Of a DNA stretch of 9,912 nt, positions 1-6,475 are shown in pieces (position 1 is the stretch's first letter; every line of letters begins with the position of its first letter). The position numbers and the translations under genes were made by a program. Below the pieces are notes generated by a model. The model searched no databases and had not been told where the DNA came from. It was given only the letters and a program-made list of their open reading frames with translations. The DNA is from an uncultured Oscillospiraceae bacterium (GTDB lineage: Bacteria; Bacillota; Clostridia; Oscillospirales; Oscillospiraceae), in the NCBI GenBank assembly GCA_910577415.1, contig CAJTLK010000041.1, forward strand, positions 1 to 9,912. Direction: 5' to 3'.

Positions 1-1294
1 TGCCATAAATGTCGTTTTCGGCGGTAATGGTCCCGCGCACCAGCAGTCTGTCCATCTCCACCGGATCGTTAAAGACCACGCTGTGATTGAACCACAAGAT
101 ATCCCCCGCCGGATATCCGGGCAGAAATCCCTCCGGTCTGTTGTTGGTACATATGACGAGCCAAGGCTCCCGGTCATACGCCGTCCCATCATCAGGGTCC
201 TTGGGCGTTATGGCAAATGGCCCCTGGATAAGTCCCCCACTCAGCGGCAGAAACGGTGCGTCCTTCAAGGCGACGAGGGCGGCGTAGAACTCCGCCTCGG
301 TTCCAGTGTAGCCAGCCTCCACCGCCACCTGATAGGGGCTTTTTCCCATATTGGCCGCCCGGTCAGCCTCCTCTTTGGCCCTATCTGCCTCTTCAGCGGC
401 CCTGTTGGCCTCATCAAAGGCCTTGACGTATGACTCCTCGGCGTCGTCAGCCAGATCGGCGGCTTTGGCGGCCTCGCTCTCGGCATGCTGGGAATCAGCC
501 TTTGCCATCCTGGCGAAATCTTCGGCATGATTTGCCTCCGCCCCGGCGTCCTCGGCGTGGCGGGCGGCGCCCTCCGCCTCCTCCTGCGCCCACCGGGCCA
601 TGTCCCTGGCGCGGGCCACGATGCCCTCTCCGGCGTCTTCCCGCCGTTTCTCCGCTTCGTCTCTCGCCTTCTCCGCTTCCCCACGAGCGGCTTCTGCCGT
701 GGCTCTGGCCGCTTCCGCAGCCACACGGCCGTCCTCTGCGCTCTCACGGCCCTGCTCGGCTTCTGCCCGGGCGCCCTCCGCAGTGGTGCGCGCCTCCTCC
801 GCTTCAGCCCGCCGGGTCTCGTGCTCCACCCGGACCTTCTCAGCGGCGTTGAACTTGTCCAGCATCGCAGCCACCTGCTGGGCCAGGGTGAGGGTGACGC
901 TGGCGTCCTCCCCGCCGGCGGCGTCCGCCTCTAAAATTTTGAAATAGGCCGTCACCGTATTGCTCAGGCTCTCCTCGACCTTCCCGGTCTCATCGGCGCC
1001 GTAGCCGGTGACAGTGACCATCATGTTTCCCCGCACCGCCTTGGCGCTTTGGGGGATGGGCACGTCATAGACCTCCAGCTCTTCCTCCACCAGCAGGGAC
1101 GGCAGCAGCCACACCTTGGCGGGGTTCTCTCCCAGGGCGTCCTTGAAGGTCACATATTTCGTCATTCCCGCCCACATCCCGCCGAACTGGATGCGCAGGT
1201 ATACGTCGTCGTGGCTCCCCACCGCTCCCGCCAGCTGTCCGGCGCCGCGGAGATATTCGTCGTCCACCCTGCAAAAGATCAGTCTCTTTCCCAC
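1..1294 (-). CDS. Phage fibre / baseplate-upper-like protein, long coiled coil, truncated by the window edge
   Basis: The frame is open for 431 codons from a GTG at 1294-1292 to the left edge, so the C-terminus is missing. GTG is chosen because AAAGGAGG lies about 8 bases upstream (1295-1312) and no ATG gives the conserved-looking N-terminus MGKRLIFCRVDDEYLR. Residues 1-125 form a compact domain that resembles the N-terminal domain of BppU-type baseplate/fibre proteins of Firmicutes phages (from memory). Residues 162-224 are nine consecutive heptads of the form RxxAExA, and an Ala/Glu-rich helix continues to about residue 315. Next comes a GxTGTEAEF segment (about 328-337), then FLPLSGG (348-354), both typical of phage tail-fibre shafts. 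The likely role is an oligomeric fibre on the virion surface that contacts the host. Because the gene follows the capsid genes almost directly, a head fibre is as possible as a tail or baseplate fibre. The missing C-terminus would carry any receptor-binding domain. Confidence 0.8.
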   Translation of the reverse strand, partial: MGKRLIFCRVDDEYLRGAGQLAGAVGSHDDVYLRIQFGGMWAGMTKYVTFKDALGENPAKVWLLPSLLVEEELEVYDVPIPQSAKAVRGNMMVTVTGYGADETGKVEESLSNTVTAYFKILEADAAGGEDASVTLTLAQQVAAMLDKFNAAEKVRVEHETRRAEAEEARTTAEGARAEAEQGRESAEDGRVAAEAARATAEAARGEAEKARDEAEKRREDAGEGIVARARDMARWAQEEAEGAARHAEDAGAEANHAEDFARMAKADSQHAESEAAKAADLADDAEESYVKAFDEANRAAEEADRAKEEADRAANMGKSPYQVAVEAGYTGTEAEFYAALVALKDAPFLPLSGGLIQGPFAITPKDPDDGTAYDREPWLVICTNNRPEGFLPGYPAGDILWFNHSVVFNDPVEMDRLLVRGTITAENDIYG

Positions 1295-1318
1295 GGACTT
1301 TTCCTCCTTTCGATAAAC

Positions 1319-1371
1319 AGAGGCGGCGGGGCCGGAGACGGACCCGCCTCTGTCCCCGCCGCCCTCTTTTT
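1319..1371. terminator. Strong GC stem-loop between the 108-aa gene and the fibre gene, terminator-like on the plus strand
   Basis: The arm AGAGGCGGCGGGG (1319-1331) pairs with 1354-1367 through a 13-bp stem with one bulged base. On the plus strand the stem is followed by five T's (1367-1371), the form of an intrinsic terminator. On the minus strand, the direction of the genes, it is followed only by TGTTTATC, a weak U-tract. It could block antisense transcription coming from the left, or partly attenuate late transcription before the fibre gene. An alternative inner pairing exists (GAGGCGGG with CCCGCC). The structure was found by eye and no folding energy was calculated. Confidence 0.5.
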
Positions 1372-1399
1372 AGGCTTTCAGGCTACGCAAACCTCTGAT

Positions 1400-1726
1400 T
1401 TAGACCCCCAGCTTTTCCGCCTCGGCGGCAAACCGGGAGCTTTCCCGCTCGATGAGCTGGGCCGTGTTCTGGTCCTGTTCCGCCGACTGGGCCAGCACCT
1501 CGGCCACGTACTTGGGGAGCTTCACCTCCACGCCCCGCTTGATCTGGAAGCGGCGGCCATTGACGGCCACAAAGACGTCGCCCTTGTAGCGGTCATTGTC
1601 CTTGAAGAGCTTGACGCTCACCAGTTCCTCGCCGCCGGTCTTGGCTTCGGGGGTGTTCTTGGTCTCGGGCACATCCTTGGTCTCGGGTGCACTCTTGGTC
1701 TCGATCACGTTCTGGTTCTTTGCCAT
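1400..1726 (-). CDS. Small capsid-neighbour protein with ETKxxP repeats (108 aa)
   Basis: The start is set at ATG 1726-1724, which has AGGAGG 8 bases upstream; an in-frame ATG at 1771 has no such site. The N-terminus is a hydrophilic linker with three hexapeptide repeats ETKSAP, ETKDVP and ETKNTP plus a degenerate EAKTGG (residues 9-32). The rest is a compact domain (about 35-80) containing VKLFKDNDRYKGDVFVAVNGR and VEVKLPKYVAEVL, ending in a charged helix. Proteins of this type recur directly after N4-gp56-like capsid genes in Firmicutes prophages as I remember them, but I know of no assigned function. Position suggests a head-decoration or head-completion role, which is inference. A stem-loop lies between it and the capsid gene upstream, and another lies between it and the fibre gene. 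Confidence 0.75.
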   Translation of the reverse strand: MAKNQNVIETKSAPETKDVPETKNTPEAKTGGEELVSVKLFKDNDRYKGDVFVAVNGRRFQIKRGVEVKLPKYVAEVLAQSAEQDQNTAQLIERESSRFAAEAEKLGV

Positions 1727-1760
1727 AATAAGGTCCTCCTGTTTTTTATTTTTGGGGTAT

Positions 1761-1779
1761 GGGAGGGACAAGCCCTCCC
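1761..1779. other. Stem-loop between the capsid gene and the 108-aa gene
   Basis: GGGAGGG (1761-1767) and CCCTCCC (1773-1779) form a perfect 7-bp stem with a 5-base loop, five bases beyond the capsid stop codon. In the direction of transcription it is followed by an A-rich stretch, not by U's, so it is unlikely to terminate. A role in protecting the 3' end of capsid mRNA or marking a processing site is possible. Confidence 0.4.
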
Positions 1780-1783
1780 CTGC

Positions 1784-2857
1784 TTACACGCCGGTAAAGG
1801 TACTGGTGGTCTCGATACGCACCATATTGGACTCCACCAGCCGCTCCGCCACCTTGGTAGCTTTCCAGCCCGCGGAGGCACGCTGATCCAGGGGATCGGC
1901 GGTACCGGCGGAGCCGAGCTGCTTGACGATGTGCTGAAGCCCGCCGCCGGTGATCTCAGTGACGCCGTAAGCGTCGGCGCCCAGGATCAGGGTGGAGTAC
2001 ACATCCCGGCTGGCCGCCTTGGCGGCGCCGGTGGACTGATCGGTGCCCGCCTTCTCGAAGACCTTGGCCTCGCTGGTCTCCACGAAGCGGACGCCCTCGA
2101 TACGCCCGATCTCGCCCTCGTAGATGCCCTCCGGGTCGGAGTAGGACTTCACGTTGACCCACTTGGGATCGTTCATCAGGTCGTAGGAGCAGTCAGGATG
2201 GATGATGCCCACGTAGTTACCCTTGATCCTGGGGGCGTTCATCACCTTCAGGAAACGCACCGCCTTGCGGATGGCGTCCACGGTGAGGTAGTGGTTGTCC
2301 TCGGCGGTGCTGCCGCCCACCAGGTCGGCGCGGCTGGTGACCTGGCCCTCGGCATACTGCACGTTGGTGCCGCCGTTGAGCACCTCCCGGGTGATGGTGT
2401 CCAGGGTCCGGCCCGCCTGGGACCCCAGCAGCCGTGTGGCCTCCACCAGGTTGTCGTCCACGGCGGTGAGGAGCAGAATGTCGCTCAGCTCCACAAAGCC
2501 GCCGTACTGCTGCACCGTGGCGGTGACGGTGCTCATGGAGAGCTTCTGCCCGGTGGGGGTCACGCCCTCGGTGAGGGGGGTGAGGGCCTTAGGCAGGGGG
2601 TCATACTTGCGGAACTCGATGATCTTGCCGCCGTTTTTGGGAATGGGACGCTTCTGGCCGAACTGGTCGTGGATCAGCTCCGGCTCCGCGTTGTCGATGA
2701 GATAGTCGGAATAAAAGGTCTTCATCTCGCCGGACAGTCCGGCGTCGGCGGTGGTATTGGTGGCCGGAGTGTTGGCGTTGCCGTCAAACAGCGAAAGCCG
2801 GACGGCCATGGGGAGGGTCAGCAGACCCTCCACGAACTGGGTAAACTTCTTTTTCAT
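1784..2857 (-). CDS. Major capsid protein, N4-gp56 family
   Basis: This 357-residue protein is the main shell subunit of the phage head. Features matching the N4-gp56 capsid family are the segment GLSGEMKTFYSDYLIDNAEP (about 41-60), the following HDQFGQKRPIPKNGGKIIEFRK stretch, the YGGFVELSD motif, and the IHPDCSYDLMNDPKW segment in the second half. Length is normal for the family. The ATG at 2857 is preceded by AAAGGAG. The N-terminus MKKKFTQFVEGLLTLPMA is an extra leader ending in VRLSLFDG (residues 19-26), a motif shared with the scaffold protein encoded upstream. A protease gene lies two genes upstream, so the leader may be cut off during head maturation; that is inference. The gene is flanked by stem-loops at 2902-2922 and 1761-1779. 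Confidence 0.92.
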   Translation of the reverse strand: MKKKFTQFVEGLLTLPMAVRLSLFDGNANTPATNTTADAGLSGEMKTFYSDYLIDNAEPELIHDQFGQKRPIPKNGGKIIEFRKYDPLPKALTPLTEGVTPTGQKLSMSTVTATVQQYGGFVELSDILLLTAVDDNLVEATRLLGSQAGRTLDTITREVLNGGTNVQYAEGQVTSRADLVGGSTAEDNHYLTVDAIRKAVRFLKVMNAPRIKGNYVGIIHPDCSYDLMNDPKWVNVKSYSDPEGIYEGEIGRIEGVRFVETSEAKVFEKAGTDQSTGAAKAASRDVYSTLILGADAYGVTEITGGGLQHIVKQLGSAGTADPLDQRASAGWKATKVAERLVESNMVRIETTSTFTGV

Positions 2858-2901
2858 TTTTGTTTTCTCCTTTCAGTTGTTGGCTTTGGGTGACTTTGTC
2901 A

Positions 2902-2922
2902 GGCCCCAAAGCGGCTGGGGCC
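2902..2922. other. Stem-loop between scaffold and capsid genes
   Basis: GGCCCCA (2902-2908) and TGGGGCC (2916-2922) form a perfect 7-bp stem with a 7-base loop, starting two bases after the scaffold stop codon. An alternative GCGGC/GCCGC pairing overlaps it. There is no U-tract on either side. It lies where expression must change from a moderately needed scaffold to a very abundant capsid protein, so an mRNA-processing or stability role is plausible. Confidence 0.4.
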
Positions 2923-2924
2923 GC

Positions 2925-3989
2925 TCAAAACCTGATCTTTTCACCCATGGTGGCTCTGCGGGCGATCTCCGCGCGGTCCTGACGGGTCAGCTTGGAGGCG
3001 TCGTCCTTGATGATGAACCCGCTGGAGGAAGTCATGCCCACCTCGGCGGGGCGGGCGCCCTTGGCCCGGATGCCGTCCACCACCTGCTTTTCGGTGGTCC
3101 TGGCCTGCCGCTGGGCAACGGTGGCCTTGATCTGGTCCATATGGACGACCTCGTAGGCATGGCGGACAGGGATACCGGCCTTCAGCAGGGAGAGGAACCT
3201 GGGGTCCGCCGCCTCCTGGGCCAGGTCGAAGCCGGGGTAGTCCGTCTTCAACTCCTCGCCCTGGCGGAACCACCCCTGCACCTTGCTCTGGGCAAAGGCG
3301 TCGGCTTTGGAGCGCCGGTCCGCCTCCCGGAGGGCCTGGTTCTCCCGCTTCATCCGCTCGAACTCCATCCACTGCTCCGGGGTCATCCCCGCCTTTTCAG
3401 CGGCCTCGGCGAAGAGGGCGTTGTCCTTCTCCACCGCGGCCAGGAGCTTGGCGCTGTCGGCGTCGGTAATACCATAGCGCTGGGCGAGAAGGTCCAGGAT
3501 GGGCTTGGCGCCGCTGACCTGCCGTTCCAGGTCCTTGGTCTCCTGGAATCTCCGGCTGATGATCCGCTGGACCTGCTCGTCGAACTGCGCTTTGTACTCC
3601 CCGCCGCTGGAGACCAGCTCCAGAAAGGCTTTGCGCTTGGCTTCCCTTGTGTCGCCCCCCAGGGGGGCCTCTCTTACCCCTTCGGGGTGATCTTCCTTGG
3701 GCATGGCAGCCGTTTCCGGCGCCGCGCCCTTCCGTGCTTCCTCCCCGGCGGCGGGAGGCTCAGTCTGTCCTCCGGCGGCCTGCTCCGGCTGCTTGCCGTA
3801 CAGCACCGTCTTCTCGCCCGTTTTCTTGCCCCGCCCGGCGGCGACAGGGCTTGCCGCTTTGGTACCGCCCGAGTTATCAGTACCGATCTGGCCAGAGGAC
3901 GCGCCCCCAGTTCCCTCTCCTCCGACAGCGGCGCCGCCGTCGAAGAGGTCCAGCCGGATACCTTCACAGAAAAAATCCTTGCACTTCAT
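2925..3989 (-). CDS. Capsid scaffolding protein
   Basis: The 354-residue protein has the layout of a phage scaffold. A Gly/Ala/Pro-rich, probably disordered N-terminal third (about 18-118) is followed by a helical, charged middle (about 118-260) with coiled-coil character, then a C-terminal segment ending in LTRQDRAEIARRATMGEKIRF. Scaffolds in related head operons end in a similar basic helix that binds capsid (from memory). The location directly before the major capsid gene supports the call. The ATG at 3989 overlaps the protease stop as ATGA and has AAAGGAGG 8 bases upstream, which points to translational coupling. Residues 11-18, IRLDLFDG, repeat the motif found at capsid residues 19-26. 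Residues 101-112 are encoded by two adjacent small palindromes (3655-3667, 3677-3687). A minor structural protein is a less likely alternative. Confidence 0.8.
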   Translation of the reverse strand: MKCKDFFCEGIRLDLFDGGAAVGGEGTGGASSGQIGTDNSGGTKAASPVAAGRGKKTGEKTVLYGKQPEQAAGGQTEPPAAGEEARKGAAPETAAMPKEDHPEGVREAPLGGDTREAKRKAFLELVSSGGEYKAQFDEQVQRIISRRFQETKDLERQVSGAKPILDLLAQRYGITDADSAKLLAAVEKDNALFAEAAEKAGMTPEQWMEFERMKRENQALREADRRSKADAFAQSKVQGWFRQGEELKTDYPGFDLAQEAADPRFLSLLKAGIPVRHAYEVVHMDQIKATVAQRQARTTEKQVVDGIRAKGARPAEVGMTSSSGFIIKDDASKLTRQDRAEIARRATMGEKIRF

Positions 3990-4369
3990 ACCTTTTCCTC
4001 CTTTACTTCTACCGAAATGTACTCTCCATATGACCTCTGGAGCTGGAGCAGCCCCGTGACTGTCAGCTCCACAGCCCCTTCCAGCTTCTTTGTACCCCGG
4101 CCCCTGCTTATAAAGTGGAGCTTTGCCCTCCCCTCGTCCAGCTCATTGGCCAGGACCTCCACCCCTTCGCAGACCGTCCTTCGGTACTCCACATAGCCCG
4201 ACAAAGCGGAGAGCAGGGCAGAGACCGCGGCGCACACCTGTACGCCCGTCATATCCACAGGGGCTTCAGCTCCCAAATTTGCCGCCATGTCAGGCTCCGA
4301 AGCGGTTGCGTGCCCCTGCGCTTCGATCAGCGTGCGTCTGCCGGAGCGCTCGATGCAAACCTTTGTCAT
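3986..4369 (-). CDS. Prp / DUF464-family cysteine protease, putative prohead maturation protease
   Basis: The 127-residue protein matches the ribosomal-processing cysteine protease Prp. GHA contains the catalytic histidine (H20) and VCAAVSALLSAL the catalytic cysteine (C46). In Firmicutes, Prp removes the N-terminal extension of ribosomal protein L27, and host Prp also processes capsid and scaffold of staphylococcal phage 80alpha. Here the gene lies inside the head operon, three bases after the portal stop and overlapping the scaffold start by four bases, so a capsid or scaffold substrate is the natural inference. In cellular Prp the histidine and cysteine are about 12 residues apart; here they are 26 apart, so the loop that contacts substrate is about 14 residues longer. 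The start at 4369 has GGAGGG 7 bases upstream, inside the portal's last codons. The family call is firm; the substrate is inferred. Confidence 0.85.
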   Translation of the reverse strand: MTKVCIERSGRRTLIEAQGHATASEPDMAANLGAEAPVDMTGVQVCAAVSALLSALSGYVEYRRTVCEGVEVLANELDEGRAKLHFISRGRGTKKLEGAVELTVTGLLQLQRSYGEYISVEVKEEKV

Positions 4370-4372
4370 AGC

Positions 4373-6475
4373 TCATCCCTCCAATCTGGGGGCGCTGCGC
4401 TTGGCCAGGCTCTGGCCGTAGGAGGCTTGGGGGGTGTGGGCCGCCACGATGCCGGCGGCGAGACCGCTCCCGGGACTGTCACGCTCCGAGCCGGTCAGAA
4501 CAGTCGCTCCGCTCTCGGCTTCGCCTTCGGTCGTGCGGTGGACGCCCGCCACCGGCGGGCACCGCCCCTCCGTCTCCCCCTCCGGGGATGAGCTGGCTCT
4601 AAGCGGTGAACCGCTAAGACCCAGCCGATCGGCCTGGTCTCTGGGCCGCCCTGCGGCCCTGCGCTCGGCCTCGCTCCGGTCCACCGCCGCTCCTTGCCCG
4701 ACTCTCCACGCTTCTATCATTTTCTCCATTTGCTCAGACATCTGCTTGCAGGTGTTCAGCAGCGTCTGCCCCTGTCGCACCTGCTCGGCCACCTTCTCCT
4801 TGCCCTCGAACTCCATCATTTCCAGCGCCCCCAGGGCCTCCTGCGCCCGCTCGGGGTTAAAGAAGCCCAGGCCATACAGCTCCTTGGCCCGCTCGTTTTG
4901 CTCCATCCGGGAGAAGGGGTCCTTCTTTTGGGCCTTGATCTTCAGATCGAAGATGGGCTTGCGGTAGAGCCTTTCCCCGCCGGAGTCCTCCCCCACCGGC
5001 GCCTCTTGGAGCTTGGCGTTGCTGAACTCCACAAAGCGGTAATTGCCGGGGTCGGCGCCGGTGACGCGGAAGGACCGGGATTCGTCGTAGAACTGCCGGA
5101 TCAGCTCGATGCACATAGAGATGACCTTCACATGGGCACGGTAGCTGGCGGCGATCATGTCCCGGCTGACCTTGTTGCCCGCCTCCTGGAGGGCGGCGAT
5201 GGCGGCTGCCGCCGTCACCCCCGACCCGGTGCCGCCGGAGTTCACGTCCCGGTTGGCGGCGGTGTCCTTCAGCTCCTCGATCTTGGCCTGGAGCACGTTG
5301 AAGTAGACGCCGTCCAGGGGCCGGGTCACGATCTCCTTGAGGTGGTTTTCGTCGATGGCCCCCGCCACGTGGACAAAGGGCTTTGTCCAGTCGCTGAACT
5401 CCTCGGCATTGATGTTGGCGCTCTCGCTGAGGAAAAACCGCTTTTTGGTGCCCATGAGGCTGCTCTCCAGGATGTTGGCCGAGAGCTTGTCGATGTAAAG
5501 CTGGGGGTCCTTGCAGATGGAGACATAGCCGAAGCCCACCGGCGTCCCCTTCTCCGGGAACATGGAGTCCAGCACCACGGGGTACAGCCCGTGGTCGTAC
5601 CATCCCCGGTCCCGGTACTGCCCCTCGTTCTCGCTGGCAAAAAGCAGGGTGTCCCCCACAAATTTAGCGTAATGGAGGACGGTCTTGCCCGCGGGGGACT
5701 GGACCTTGTAATACCAGTCCACCACCAGGCTCTTGCCACTGGTGTCCACCGTGTCGTCATAGACGTATTGCTTGACGTCGATGACGCTGCCGCCCAGCTT
5801 GCCCTTGTGTTCGGGGTACTGCTTCTCCAGCACTTCGGTGTCCACCAGCTCCACCAGGAAGAGGTTCCGGGACTTCTGGATGTCGGTGACGCCCGGCTCC
5901 CAGAAGAGCTTCAGAAGGTCGATCTGGCGGATGTCCACGTCCCCCAGGCCGTTCTCCTTCCGGTTGTTCCAGAACACGCCGTAGGCGGCGGTGCCGTGCT
6001 TCAGCTTCTCCCACCATGCCTCGGAGTAGGTCTGCTCGTAGTCGTTGGACTCCAGCACCACCGGCAGCACGCTGGAGAGGGTCCTGGCGCTTTCCTCGTC
6101 GCTTTGCTCCCTGGGCAGCACCACCGGCTCAGGGTAGTTGTCCATGGCGTCGGCGTGCTTGTTGATAATGGCGTTGAACAGCCATGCGCTGGACGGCTCC
6201 GGCCCCCGTCCCTCCTCCCGTTTCTTGCTGCGGATGACCTCCCAGTGGCGCAGCTCCCACCACAGCTCATCCTCCACGATGCGCTGCTCCAGGCTTTGCT
6301 TGCCCTTTTTATAGTCCGAGAGGAGCTTTGCCGCCCTGGCGACGTCCTCCGGCCCGATATTATGGAGCTGCTCCGGCCTTGCCATTGGATCGGCCCCAAG
6401 CAGGGCGGCCCCCAGCGCGGGGGACATCTCCTGTTGCCCGCCTCTATCCTCTTCCCTATGTCTGAAAAATGCCAT
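4373..6475 (-). CDS. Portal protein, P22-like type, with a repeat-derived C-terminal extension
   Basis: The portal is the dodecameric ring at one head vertex through which DNA enters and leaves. At 700 residues it is in the size range of the P22 portal. Recognisable portions are the WWELRHWEVIRSKK helix (about 71-84), the WLFNAIINKHADAMDNYPEP segment (about 97-116), the WEPGVTDIQKSRN region, and the later IDKLSANILESS and AANRDVNSGGTGSGVTA segments, all typical of clostridial-phage portals. Two ATGs compete, at 6481 and 6475. AGGAGG is only 2 bases from the first but 8 from the second, so MAFFRHREE is preferred; this ATG overlaps the terminase stop as TAATG. From about residue 586 the sequence becomes a hydrophilic, Arg/Glu/Ser/Gly-rich tail (about 115 residues). 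Most of it is encoded by a dispersed repeat (4472-4720) also seen at other gene ends nearby. That tail is unlikely to belong to the portal fold. Confidence 0.85.
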   Translation of the reverse strand: MAFFRHREEDRGGQQEMSPALGAALLGADPMARPEQLHNIGPEDVARAAKLLSDYKKGKQSLEQRIVEDELWWELRHWEVIRSKKREEGRGPEPSSAWLFNAIINKHADAMDNYPEPVVLPREQSDEESARTLSSVLPVVLESNDYEQTYSEAWWEKLKHGTAAYGVFWNNRKENGLGDVDIRQIDLLKLFWEPGVTDIQKSRNLFLVELVDTEVLEKQYPEHKGKLGGSVIDVKQYVYDDTVDTSGKSLVVDWYYKVQSPAGKTVLHYAKFVGDTLLFASENEGQYRDRGWYDHGLYPVVLDSMFPEKGTPVGFGYVSICKDPQLYIDKLSANILESSLMGTKKRFFLSESANINAEEFSDWTKPFVHVAGAIDENHLKEIVTRPLDGVYFNVLQAKIEELKDTAANRDVNSGGTGSGVTAAAAIAALQEAGNKVSRDMIAASYRAHVKVISMCIELIRQFYDESRSFRVTGADPGNYRFVEFSNAKLQEAPVGEDSGGERLYRKPIFDLKIKAQKKDPFSRMEQNERAKELYGLGFFNPERAQEALGALEMMEFEGKEKVAEQVRQGQTLLNTCKQMSEQMEKMIEAWRVGQGAAVDRSEAERRAAGRPRDQADRLGLSGSPLRASSSPEGETEGRCPPVAGVHRTTEGEAESGATVLTGSERDSPGSGLAAGIVAAHTPQASYGQSLAKRSAPRLEG
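4472..4720 (-). repeat. Dispersed repeat, copy A (inside the 3' end of the portal gene)
   Basis: This is the longest internal copy of a family with four locations in the window. On the minus strand it begins near TGATAGAAGCGTGGAG, runs through GGGCAAGGAGCG, and ends in CGGAGCGTGACAGTCCC. Positions 4631-4683 match 8546-8598 at 46 of 53 bases by hand alignment, and 4688-4700 match 7953-7965 exactly. It holds several stem-loops: 4643-4659 (7-bp stem), 4602-4615, 4575-4588, and 4544-4560 (perfect 7-bp stem, extended by GCGGT/ACCGC to 4535-4565). It is read in frame with the portal, giving tail words such as GQGA and SERDSPG. Exact ends are uncertain. Confidence 0.7.
4643..4659. other. Conserved repeat hairpin, copy A version
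   Basis: GGGCCGC (4643-4649) pairs with GCGGCCC (4653-4659) around the loop CCT. The same position in copy C (8558-8574) has an A-T pair where this copy has G-C, so pairing is kept while sequence changes. Confidence 0.6.

Noticed and set aside
265..747. 160-codon minus-strand frame inside the fibre gene region
   Set aside because: It is Arg/Pro-rich and out of phase. The 431-codon GTG-started frame in the same place gives a regular heptad coiled coil and fibre motifs.
1049..2893. 614-codon plus-strand frame opposite the capsid gene
   Set aside because: It is antisense to a clear capsid gene and the 108-aa gene. The protein is His/Leu/Gly/Val-rich without a recognisable fold, as expected from the complement of GC-rich codons.
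2751..4196. 481-codon plus-strand frame opposite scaffold and protease
   Set aside because: It crosses several real gene boundaries on the other strand and has no recognisable domain or coupled ribosome binding site.
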